DNA from: RBG-16-42-24 sp964396785
GTDB lineage: Bacteria > Patescibacteriota > Microgenomatia > UBA8517
Direction of reading: 5' to 3'
Assembly (NCBI GenBank): GCA_964396785.1
Contig: CAYNFU010000004.1
Location: 1 to 37,344, forward strand
DNA: 37,344 nt
Position numbers and translations under genes: made by a program. Positions 30,201 through 37,344 of this stretch are shown one piece after another. Every line of letters begins with the position of its first letter. Position 1 is the stretch's first letter. The notes beneath the pieces are model-generated. The model did not search any database, had not been told where the DNA came from, and was given only the letters and a program-made list of their open reading frames with translations.

Positions 30201-31618
30201 TTACCCAGAGAGACATCATCGTTATTAGCCGTAGTTGCTGTAGTAGTATCAGTGACTGATCCGGCTTGAATTCCGTCAACGTATATGAATACCTTGTCTC
30301 CGGTAACATCTCGAACTCCCACGATGTGGTGCCAAACTCCATCGTTAACATTTGGTGCGTAACAGGCAGTCGGAGTATTTGTGCCGTCGGATAATTTGAA
30401 ACATGCGTCCGAGCCGTTATTTAAATTGAGGAAGTAAGGATAAGCACCGGAGCTACTGTCATTTTTCATAGCAATTGCCGCCTCAAATCCCACAAAAGTA
30501 GTGGTATTTATCCATGCACTTATCGAATACGAATCGGTTGTTGCACCCAAATCTACGGGTGCAACTTCAGTAAATCGAACGACATCATCTGTACCGTCAA
30601 AAGTAAGGCTAGGTCCGAATTTACCTGTAGTCCAGGTAGTTTGACCCGTAAATGTTTGGCTGGTAATTCCGTTTCCGCTTGAATCACCTGTAGTCGTTCC
30701 GGAATTTTCATCCAGTCTCCAATATCCGACAAGACCATTAGAAAGATAAGATGAATCCGAAATTCCAAAAGAGGCAGAGGTTCCACCGGACGGGGAATTC
30801 TTGGCAAAATCTCCTTTAATACCGCTGGCCGAGCGTGCCAAGCGGTATACTTTGAGTTCGTCCAAAAAACCCACCCAGCCGTTACTTGAGCCATCACCGT
30901 CCATGCCCAAATAAAAAGTGTCCGAATTATCAACATTGCCCGTAGACGTAAGGCTAGTTGTTCCGATTAAATTTGCGTCGATGTAAAGAGAGATACTTGA
31001 AGAGCCGCTTTTAACAGCTTCTACTTGATGCCATTGGTTGTCGTCGTAATTTGCGGCGGTTGATGTAACGGAGTCCTCGGGAAAAGAAGTTTGGTCATCG
31101 TCTATTCCAAAAGTAATATCGCCGTCGGACTCCATTAGGATTTTGTAGCCGCCATCCGTGCCAGTGGCGGAATTATATTTGGCTACCAGCACTTGTTGGC
31201 CGGAAGTCATCGGGGTGTGCCTAAACCATAAAGTAATTGTGAAGCTCTGGCTGCCGGTGAAATCAAGGTCTACGTCGTCGCCGAAAGATACCAAATCTCC
31301 AGTGCCGTCAAAATAGAGACATTTTCCGTCGAAACATAGATCGTCAGTTTTCCAGACGGCATTTGTAATAGTTCCTGTTACATTACCCTGCTGATCGCCA
31401 ACCGATTCACCGTAACCCTCATCGAGTTTTACCAGGGTATCTGCTAGGACCATGCTGGGATCGCGAAGTGTCAGGTAGGCGATAGGTAGTATGACTATAA
31501 TTACTATAAGAGAGAAAACAAACAATATTTTCCTAAGTTTCCTGGTTCTTTTGAACAAAGAACAAACACCCTTAGGAGTCATATATTTAATATTCATAAA
31601 TCTTAAATCGTAAATCAT
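27248..31618 (-). CDS. Giant surface protein with six tandem LamG (concanavalin A-like) domains
   Basis: The 1456-residue protein has a basic N-terminus, one membrane anchor or uncleaved signal (31-50, LFVFSLIVIIVILPIAYLTL), and then six LamG/Laminin_G_3 units. Their conserved starts (VKLDEGYG, GYWRLDEN, AYYQLDEN, ARWKMDDE, WWRLSEGT and WYKLDECS) fall near residues 63, 296, 513, 747, 986 and 1204, a period of 217-239. Each unit repeats the WHH-V.GVRD, VDG and IDDVRIYNRAL strands. LamG domains bind carbohydrates or proteins outside the cell, so an adhesin or glycan-binding role is expected. It starts six bases after the fibre gene and a tandem heptamer overlaps its start. The ATG at 31618 is not supported by a Shine-Dalgarno; 31597 and 31582 are alternatives. 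Confidence 0.88.
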   Translation of the reverse strand: MIYDLRFMNIKYMTPKGVCSLFKRTRKLRKILFVFSLIVIIVILPIAYLTLRDPSMVLADTLVKLDEGYGESVGDQQGNVTGTITNAVWKTDDLCFDGKCLYFDGTGDLVSFGDDVDLDFTGSQSFTITLWFRHTPMTSGQQVLVAKYNSATGTDGGYKILMESDGDITFGIDDDQTSFPEDSVTSTAANYDDNQWHQVEAVKSGSSSISLYIDANLIGTTSLTSTGNVDNSDTFYLGMDGDGSSNGWVGFLDELKVYRLARSASGIKGDFAKNSPSGGTSASFGISDSSYLSNGLVGYWRLDENSGTTTGDSSGNGITSQTFTGQTTWTTGKFGPSLTFDGTDDVVRFTEVAPVDLGATTDSYSISAWINTTTFVGFEAAIAMKNDSSSGAYPYFLNLNNGSDACFKLSDGTNTPTACYAPNVNDGVWHHIVGVRDVTGDKVFIYVDGIQAGSVTDTTTATTANNDDVSLGNGGSAAYGLYDYTGKIDDVRIYNRAMSSAEIEKLYSWGPAPIAYYQLDENTGTSANDTSGSLEFGGAGIDTLTLASGASWTTAKFGSGVRVGQSSDAITTTQNTITDIKGENLTIEGWFYREDTDNDLLLIRKKANALDTGAGYALLAWSNPNDGNICLYVADGTDKYETCTAFTRLTANTWYHIAAVFDRDSTTNTAVYINGVKDKTSEAGTISSVDSMTNTQLFSIMGGASSPFNVNSRVDDVKVYAYARNSTQLITDMNAGHPSPGSPVGSYVARWKMDDEYGTTAQDTTTNNNDLTLNSSSWTPSGKFNGAWNGTGANWLSKTDDPDFDFNTAEDFSLSLWFKSDSLTNPSNDEYLVSKEAASAGYAIWATATNAEIVCGIDDDATTFPEDSAGDTAANTDYYDQTWHHAVCIRNTTTGRLELYIDAKLVDADATLTATGNLSNTDSLTIGDRNATNDTDDFNGDLDEVKIFRSALFSSEVKVDMNYGSSAVLGDITGYDDGGLGGNPPNGWWRLSEGTGTTTVSDSSGGENNMTMNNIEETDWSKSMYLNKSSSVLTLDGSNEYLSWADDSEFDVADDQGFTIMAWVKHNGAISTSNDYIMTKADTTNGGYKLYMDDSGDFCFATDDDTTWTPDAFACTSGIDYDDSLWHHVVGKRDTSEGLKLFVDGRVVASGGAALATLTNANALYIGMDRDGTSDGWDGTIDDVRFYNYTLTDAQTVYTYNRGAPWAWYKLDECSGTTAYNSAINSSGEAFGLNGTISAGSGGSNTSVGSCSSGTTTEMWNNGTTGKRNASLDFDGDATAANADYVDMGDQSQFNIVDSGFSVEAWVNRATFNTLDVIASKKDDISSTLIDGWALYINVGDLSVFNVGNGSVGDIVNSSGITITAAGWHHIVGVWDNDIGQIFVYVDGIVTAGSTVGSLPSDPAVSFQIGSESDEGNPFDGQIDNVRIYSYPLSQAQVKKAYNEGAVFFGSATGPP
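31597..31617. repeat. Three tandem heptamers TAAATC(T/G/A) at the LamG start
   Basis: The plus strand reads TAAATCT, TAAATCG and TAAATCA in direct succession. On the minus strand these bases are the first codons of the LamG gene (IYDLRF) if it starts at 31618. A period of seven is out of phase with codons, so if these bases are translated the repeat was not selected as a peptide; a start at 31597 or 31582 would put it in the leader. Confidence 0.5.
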
Positions 31619-31624
31619 AATTTA

Positions 31625-34600
31625 TTATTGAGAACTTGCCTGTTTTGTATCAACTATCCACCAGTTAAATTCGACGTCGGATGTTGATTCTTGATCAAAA
31701 CCAACAATAAACATTGGTTCACAAGAACCCGTTGCTTCTTCACACCCATCCTGCGACTTTACATAAAGAACATTATTGCCGGTCGAAGTCGTGGGGGTCA
31801 CATAAATTAACGCATTAACTTTGGTATTTATATTTTTAATAGTTACTTCGGCAAGACCGGCAGGAATTAGACCCTTCCCTGCAGTTGTTAAGGACTCAAT
31901 TACATAATTACCGTTTAAATCATATGTTCCTTCGGCAGAATCAGTTGTAATTGCGACATGCTTTGTTGCTAGATCAGAGAAAGTGGCGGTTTCACTTGAT
32001 AAGGTGGAGGATTCGATTTTGCCAGCCACTGTGAGGTCACCCTCAATTATCATATTTCCGGAAGTATCGATTCTCACCTTGCCAGCCATAAATTCTATTG
32101 GAGCCAGGGCGAGTGCCTGTAGGCGAAGAGGGGAGGAGAGACTATCAATAGTATTTACGATTTCGCCACTACTATTTTGGGAAGATTGAATAAATAGAGC
32201 GTTTCCGACAGATATAGCAGATGTAACTGATAGGGAATTGACTGCGGCTTGCTCCGTTACGTAAAGGTTTGTTGTTGACACCTCGTTCAGATTCGCAGAG
32301 CCGCTTGCAGTGTCTATTTGCCAATCGCCGCTTGATGTAAGTAGCGATTGGTCGACCTCAACCTCTGCAAGCAACGCCTCTATCTCTTCTCTTGTAATTC
32401 CTGAAATATTAGCCGATGTCAGATCTGCAAAGTTGCCTGCTCTTGAAACTATCTCATCGGCGTAGATTTTACCTGCCCTTAGTTCTCCAGAAACTGTGGC
32501 ATCACCGGCGAATTCGGCATTACCCTGTGCGTCGATCGAGGCTACTTGCTTTCCCTCTTCTCCTTTAATTGAGAGTTTTCCGTAGGAGGTAGTTGAGCCG
32601 GGTTGCGTATTTTCAAGGTTTATGACCAAATTACTCTTACTAACCGGCGAGATTATCTGGGTTTTAACAAGCGGCGAAACAAGACCCGAGCTTATAAGAA
32701 GGTTGTCGACTCTTGCCGTAGTGGCCTCAAGGACTACGGTTGCAAGTTTCTTGCTTTCGATTACCCCGGCTTTAATATTGGCGGCAACAAGATTTGCCAA
32801 AGCATCAATTTTTGTTATTAGCTCACCGGCATTTAGGACTTGGTAGGTGCCCTCGGGAGTTTCGGCTATTTCAAGATCGGGGAGGTTTAGATTACCCTCG
32901 CCGTTTAGAGCAATTTCAGAGCCGGTATCGTACCAGGAAAGGTTTACAAAAACTGTAATAGCGGTTTTTGGCTGACTAGGATCCCAAGACTCGAGGGCTT
33001 TCCCAATGACCGGACCGCTATATACAGCCTTCATCGCCTTACCAGGCTCAGCACTTGAGGTTAAGTAGTCTCCGACGGCAATTGCTTCTGAGCTATGAGA
33101 GATTAGAACCGGAACTCGTCCGGCAAGGGCTATTGGGAAAGCACCGCCAGAATTCTCTCCTAGCGTGATCCCTGGATTTGTTGAGACGACCCCGATGGTT
33201 TGGACTTGATAGGCGTTGCTACTTCTTAAGACCTCATCGCCGTTATTATTTGAAATTTGGACAACTTCACCGGGGGCAAGGCTATCCGGGCTTTCAAAAA
33301 ACTCTGCCAAGTCAGCCCCCCCAGTTTGGTCGCCGTCCAAGTCCAAAAACTCAATCATATTCCAGGTGGTGCCGTCATATATAAACGAAATCATATCTCC
33401 CGCTGTTCCTCCTGTAATGTTTGTACTTCCGCAGTTTAGGGTAGAGCAGTCAAAGTCGGTACCCGTGCCGTCTATTTCGATAAAAATAATCTGACCCGCG
33501 CTTCCATTGGTGAAGTTGGTTATTGTTCCATTGGCGTTTCCGATAAAGTGAGAGCCCCCAGCAACAGACGGGGTAGTCCCCGAAGGAAGAGTTTGCTGGG
33601 TATCCAGAGCAAATGCACCTTGAACAACCATTTGTCCGGTTGCGGGCAGGTCAAAGACGATATCTCCGGAATTGTAGGTTTTAAGGGTCAAATTATTCGA
33701 CTCAGCGGGTTCTCCAGCCTGAATGGTCAGAGGGCCATAACTATCTATTAAGGAGGCGGTTTGATTGGTAAAGACGAGGTCATAGGCAAGAGATACGTCG
33801 CCCGATGCCGTAAAGTTATGAGGGAGGTTTGAGTTAATTTGATTTTCGGATACGTTAAATAGGGAGGTTGAGCCGTCAACGATATTTAGGATATATCCGG
33901 AGGATAGGGTACCGTTTGTACCTATTCCTACCTGTAAAATATCTCCAGAGGTTGAGGTAGAAGATGACCCCGGATCCCATTCTATAAGGCCGATATTGCC
34001 GGTAAAGGTGGTACTGGCCAGAGTCGATTCTATATGCAGCAAGTTGCCGCCTGTAAGGGAGCTTGAATTAAGATACATGCCTGTTCCCGTAGTCAAAGCA
34101 TTGTCCGTAAATACCCAGGCCGATGAGGAGGTAGATGTTGATGCAACCGAAGAGGTAAATGTTTGGGAGCCGGTTCCGGAAGTAAGATTAAGAGCCGTAG
34201 CACCCGTTGCATTTCCGATGTTTATGGTTTTGGCGATTGCATTTCCGATTGAAATTGCACCCGTTCCTGAGTCTATTTCTACCGATGAAGTTGAGGTTTC
34301 ACTTCCTATGACTACTGTTTTTGCTGCCCCTCCAGTTCCTACATTTACGGTTTCAGCCGAAGCATCGTCTCCAAGGGATAAAGTACCGGTTGTCCCAGAG
34401 TTTATAGATAGGGCGGTTGCTGCCGGAGTATCTATATTTCCTCCCACAACTGTCAAATCTCCCGTTAAAACGGCATTGCCACTCGTAGTTAGGTAAAGAA
34501 GTTCGCTAAAGGTAGCTGCGGTATCCCCAGTACCGGGAGCGGCTCCTTGGAAGCTAAGCGTATCATTGCCGACATCATGCCAGATCTCATAAGCCGATTC

Positions 34601-37344
34601 ACTAAACCAATATTTATCCCCGGCACCTTTATTAAATGAGTTCAACATAAAGGCTCCTCCGCTAGGTATTGAAACATTTCTGTTCGAAAACATTGCCACT
34701 TCGCCGAATATTGATTGTTGTACGTCTCTTAGTACAAAAAAGGAGTTTTCCGAAGAATCTGCACCTGAATCCCAGACCACATCCAATCTTCCGGCCTGCT
34801 GTACGTTTGAGCCTTCATCCTCGAGGTAGAAGTCTATCGCTGTTCCAAGGCCAGCTATTCCTGGTGTATCAGAATCTACCCTTTGTAGCCTTAGGGAGGT
34901 AAGGACATTACTTGAAGTATCTGTAACTGCAATATGAAGTGCATCGGAAGGCGTAGCTGTTCCTATTCCTACATTTCCATTCAGGAAAGCTGCTGCATAT
35001 TCGGTCCCTGCACCCGTTCCTGCATCTATATATAGTCCTGTAGCGGTTGAGGAGACATCGTTATTGGTTAGGGTAATATATTGGCCGTAGACAGAATGGG
35101 ATTGGACAGCATCCGTATCTACGGTTATATCTGTTCTTTGCCCGTACATCGTTAAGTTTCCTGCTGCAGCAAGAACTTGGAGGTTTAAGTTAATTCCTGA
35201 GGCAGTATCAGTAAGGCTGTCTACGTCTATGTCAAGTAGACCCGCTGTTGCAGTTGAGTCAACTGCCGCTCCGTCTATAACAACCCTTCCCGCGGCAGTA
35301 GTTGCATTGGCGGGAGTAATATTGATTATCGAGTCATCTCCGAAATTAACAAGGTTCGCCGCGTTGTCCTGGATTATGAAGTCTCCTGTTGTGTTCATGT
35401 TGAAAGTAAGCCCAGTCGTACTATCAATCTCCATGGTCAGTTCTCCATCTGTTATCGACTCCGCATACACCTCATCGAAATTCGGGGTTCCACCAGAACC
35501 TATACAGTCAGTCCAGCCGGTGTTCTGGTAGCACCTAAACTTATTGGAGAAGTCGTTGTAGTACATGTATCCTTCAGCCCCGGCTGCTGCAGGGTCACCA
35601 GTTGTACCTTTGACATCTAAAGCAAGATAATCAAGAGTATCAGAGCCTGCTCCACCCGCCCCTATCTGAATTACCCCTGTCGTTGCGGCCCCGGCTGATT
35701 CCAAAGTTAGATTTCCCGCCGAAGTTGAAAGGCTCTGAGCCCCAATGAACTGCAGGTCTTCATCAATGCCTATGACCGTGTCTGTACTTGAGGTTAAGGT
35801 GGGAATGGTATTGGTCTCAAGATCAATGGTTAAGGCCCCGTTATTGGTCTGGCCGACTCCAGTAAAGACAATTGATCCGTTTGAGGTATTATCGATGGTT
35901 TCTGCATTCTGGAGAGAAATTGCAGTTCCGACTCCTGAGCCTATGTTAAGCCCAGTCGTAATTGTTCCGGCTGTTTCAACGATATTTATGGCATTAGTAA
36001 TCGTTCCTCCCGCTGTTGTGTTTTCAATTTGTAAAGCGTCTGTTAGGATTCCCGAGGCTGCATTGTGTCGGATGATTACTCCGTCCGCTAAGGTCTCGGT
36101 TGCCTGGTCGTTAGAGAATAGTGCCAGAGCGTCAATTACGCCTGTATTTCCGGCGTTGTCTGCATTTACCAGGTTCAGCCCGTACTGGGTTCCAACTACG
36201 GTTGAAAGGTTATATGTGGTGGTTATCGCCAGGGCGTCTGCGGAATTATCGGCAGTCCAGGTGGGGGCAATTGAGACCAAGTCAGTAGCTCCCTGGGTGG
36301 TATTGGCAATATCCAGGTTCTCAGTTCCCGCCAGGGTTAGGGTAACGTCATCGTTAAAACTGACAGCTCCCGCAAAGTCGCTTCCGTCGCCTCCGTTGAC
36401 GTCCAGGATTCCGGTAATCGCCGTTGTTGCATTGTTAATGGTGCCCGTCCCGGTTGCCGCTCCTATGTCCCAGGTTGCGGCTACTGCTCCGATATTTAAG
36501 GTAGTTACTGTTGCGTCAAAAAGCGAGGCTACGGTATTCGAAGAGGTAATGTCGGCCGAGGTGGCTCCATTAACTGCCAAATCTCCCGTGACCGTAACAT
36601 CACCCTCGGAAGTATCGTCTGCAATGGAAAAGAGGGTATTTGTCCCGTCGGTTACGGTTAAGGTCCCGCCATTTCCAATGGTTAAGCTGGGAGTGGTATT
36701 AAAGGCAATATCTGCCCCTGTTCCCGAATTGGCAAGGTTAAGAAGAGCCCCAGAGGCTGTAGTATAGTTCTGGGTAAGGGAAAGGACACTTCCCGTATTA
36801 GCTAGGGTTCCCAGTGTTTGAGTACCCGTATCTGATATTGAAACAACCGCCCCCGAGATGGTGTGGGTATTGCCCGAGTTATTAAGTTCTATGGCCCTTG
36901 AGATATCCAGGGTATTTCCGGTTGAGTCTAAGCCAACTCCTCCGTTAAAGATCTGGGAGTAGGTGATATTGGCAACGTCTGAGGTAAATGCAGTTGAGCC
37001 CGAAGCTCCTGTTTTATTTAAGACCAGGAGCTCCCCGTTAAAAGCAGTTGCCGTTGAGGAAACGTCAACGGCTGAGCCTGTTGTTAGGGAATTGGCGTCT
37101 ATATCAAATATATTCTCGGTATCACCAGTTGATTTGATGGCGACATTGCCGCCGTTTACGATATCAATGAAGAACTCGCTGGTTGCGTCAGTTCCTCCTA
37201 CGGCCAGGTTATCGGTCTGGCTGGTTAAGTAGGTTATGGCTCCGTCGTCTGTCCATTTGCTCCCTCCGGCGCCTCCGGCACAGTTACCCGAGGAAAGACA
37301 GAAAGTGCCGTCTGTTGTATCGGGTAGGGTGTAGACCCTATCAG
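31625..37344 (-). CDS. Giant fibre-like surface protein, N-terminal part beyond the window
   Basis: The frame is open from the right edge to the stop at 31625, giving at least 1905 residues; a TTG at 36580 is only an internal codon, because good protein-like sequence (DVTVTGDLAVNG) continues upstream of it. Most of it (37344-33400) is low-complexity Thr/Gly/Asn/Ala repeats such as GNATGATALNLTSGTG, typical of beta-helical phage tail and CPR surface fibres. At about 33330-32930 is a compact domain (DLAEFFES, IGVVSTNPG, ALAGRVPV, GDYLTSS, VIGKALE) resembling Peptidase_G2-type autoproteolytic domains. A further C-terminal domain ends in FNWWIVDTK. No signal sequence is visible because the start is missing. 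It is a probable adhesin or fibre, expressed with the LamG protein. Confidence 0.8.
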   Translation of the reverse strand, partial: DRVYTLPDTTDGTFCLSSGNCAGGAGGSKWTDDGAITYLTSQTDNLAVGGTDATSEFFIDIVNGGNVAIKSTGDTENIFDIDANSLTTGSAVDVSSTATAFNGELLVLNKTGASGSTAFTSDVANITYSQIFNGGVGLDSTGNTLDISRAIELNNSGNTHTISGAVVSISDTGTQTLGTLANTGSVLSLTQNYTTASGALLNLANSGTGADIAFNTTPSLTIGNGGTLTVTDGTNTLFSIADDTSEGDVTVTGDLAVNGATSADITSSNTVASLFDATVTTLNIGAVAATWDIGAATGTGTINNATTAITGILDVNGGDGSDFAGAVSFNDDVTLTLAGTENLDIANTTQGATDLVSIAPTWTADNSADALAITTTYNLSTVVGTQYGLNLVNADNAGNTGVIDALALFSNDQATETLADGVIIRHNAASGILTDALQIENTTAGGTITNAINIVETAGTITTGLNIGSGVGTAISLQNAETIDNTSNGSIVFTGVGQTNNGALTIDLETNTIPTLTSSTDTVIGIDEDLQFIGAQSLSTSAGNLTLESAGAATTGVIQIGAGGAGSDTLDYLALDVKGTTGDPAAAGAEGYMYYNDFSNKFRCYQNTGWTDCIGSGGTPNFDEVYAESITDGELTMEIDSTTGLTFNMNTTGDFIIQDNAANLVNFGDDSIINITPANATTAAGRVVIDGAAVDSTATAGLLDIDVDSLTDTASGINLNLQVLAAAGNLTMYGQRTDITVDTDAVQSHSVYGQYITLTNNDVSSTATGLYIDAGTGAGTEYAAAFLNGNVGIGTATPSDALHIAVTDTSSNVLTSLRLQRVDSDTPGIAGLGTAIDFYLEDEGSNVQQAGRLDVVWDSGADSSENSFFVLRDVQQSIFGEVAMFSNRNVSIPSGGAFMLNSFNKGAGDKYWFSESAYEIWHDVGNDTLSFQGAAPGTGDTAATFSELLYLTTSGNAVLTGDLTVVGGNIDTPAATALSINSGTTGTLSLGDDASAETVNVGTGGAAKTVVIGSETSTSSVEIDSGTGAISIGNAIAKTINIGNATGATALNLTSGTGSQTFTSSVASTSTSSSAWVFTDNALTTGTGMYLNSSSLTGGNLLHIESTLASTTFTGNIGLIEWDPGSSSTSTSGDILQVGIGTNGTLSSGYILNIVDGSTSLFNVSENQINSNLPHNFTASGDVSLAYDLVFTNQTASLIDSYGPLTIQAGEPAESNNLTLKTYNSGDIVFDLPATGQMVVQGAFALDTQQTLPSGTTPSVAGGSHFIGNANGTITNFTNGSAGQIIFIEIDGTGTDFDCSTLNCGSTNITGGTAGDMISFIYDGTTWNMIEFLDLDGDQTGGADLAEFFESPDSLAPGEVVQISNNNGDEVLRSSNAYQVQTIGVVSTNPGITLGENSGGAFPIALAGRVPVLISHSSEAIAVGDYLTSSAEPGKAMKAVYSGPVIGKALESWDPSQPKTAITVFVNLSWYDTGSEIALNGEGNLNLPDLEIAETPEGTYQVLNAGELITKIDALANLVAANIKAGVIESKKLATVVLEATTARVDNLLISSGLVSPLVKTQIISPVSKSNLVINLENTQPGSTTSYGKLSIKGEEGKQVASIDAQGNAEFAGDATVSGELRAGKIYADEIVSRAGNFADLTSANISGITREEIEALLAEVEVDQSLLTSSGDWQIDTASGSANLNEVSTTNLYVTEQAAVNSLSVTSAISVGNALFIQSSQNSSGEIVNTIDSLSSPLRLQALALAPIEFMAGKVRIDTSGNMIIEGDLTVAGKIESSTLSSETATFSDLATKHVAITTDSAEGTYDLNGNYVIESLTTAGKGLIPAGLAEVTIKNINTKVNALIYVTPTTSTGNNVLYVKSQDGCEEATGSCEPMFIVGFDQESTSDVEFNWWIVDTKQASSQ

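Noticed and set aside
36578..36580. TTG as start of the fibre protein
   Set aside because: The reading frame continues with protein-like repeats to the right edge, so this is an internal leucine codon.
35745..36767. 340-codon plus-strand frame
   Set aside because: It is the antisense of the repeat region of the fibre gene; composition is the shadow of GC-skewed Thr/Gly codons and no domain is visible.
1..37344. CRISPR array, prophage integration sites or insertion sequences
   Set aside because: No evenly spaced direct repeats, transposase or integrase frames or matching terminal repeats were seen; the phage-like trio alone is not a prophage.

Overview
The window looks like part of a chromosome from an ultra-small bacterium of the Candidate Phyla Radiation (Patescibacteria), most plausibly a Microgenomates-type lineage. 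This is inferred from protein style: very long Ser/Thr/Asn/Gly-rich fibre and LamG surface proteins, tightly packed genes with ATGA overlaps, and standard-code use of TGA as a stop. There is no rRNA, tRNA, CRISPR array, transposase or integrase that I can recognise.

Region 1 (1-8211, minus strand) is a ten-gene polysaccharide operon read right to left: a nucleotide-sugar epimerase, a sugar-1-phosphate nucleotidyltransferase, a TylF-like methyltransferase, a DxH-type glycosyltransferase, an RmlD-like reductase, a CapE-like UDP-GlcNAc 4,6-dehydratase, a second methyltransferase, a GT-B glycosyltransferase, a paralogous DxH-type glycosyltransferase and a third methyltransferase cut by the window edge. 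Many junctions are ATGA overlaps.

Region 2 (8254-13261) encodes activated-heptose synthesis split over two convergent units. The plus unit has a heptose kinase (HddA-like), an HD-domain protein and a HAD phosphatase (GmhB-like). The minus unit has two phage-like or unknown proteins around a small zinc-finger protein, then a sedoheptulose-7-phosphate isomerase (GmhA-like) and a transaldolase. Together with the nucleotidyltransferase of region 1 this makes a nearly complete route from pentose-phosphate sugars to a nucleotide-activated heptose, presumably for a surface glycan.

Region 3 (13306-15871) has three small membrane proteins, one with an internal twin-arginine motif and one with an SH3-like tail, and a roughly 600-bp intergenic stretch with promoters and strong inverted repeats.

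Region 4 (15872-25097, plus strand) is a sensory locus: a surface protein ending in a thioredoxin fold that has lost both active-site cysteines, a 7TM-Cache sensor with no output domain, a membrane PAS protein, a CHASE4-like/HAMP/PAS histidine kinase, two single-domain response regulators, a tail-anchored small protein and a multi-pass membrane protein.

Region 5 (25134-37344, minus strand) holds an O-antigen-ligase/polymerase-like protein with a TPR tail, a 1456-residue protein with six LamG domains, and a fibre protein of at least 1905 residues running off the right edge. The whole window therefore deals with building, decorating and sensing at the cell surface. Several transcription-unit starts have a good -10 box only 5-12 nt before the ATG, which suggests leaderless mRNAs.
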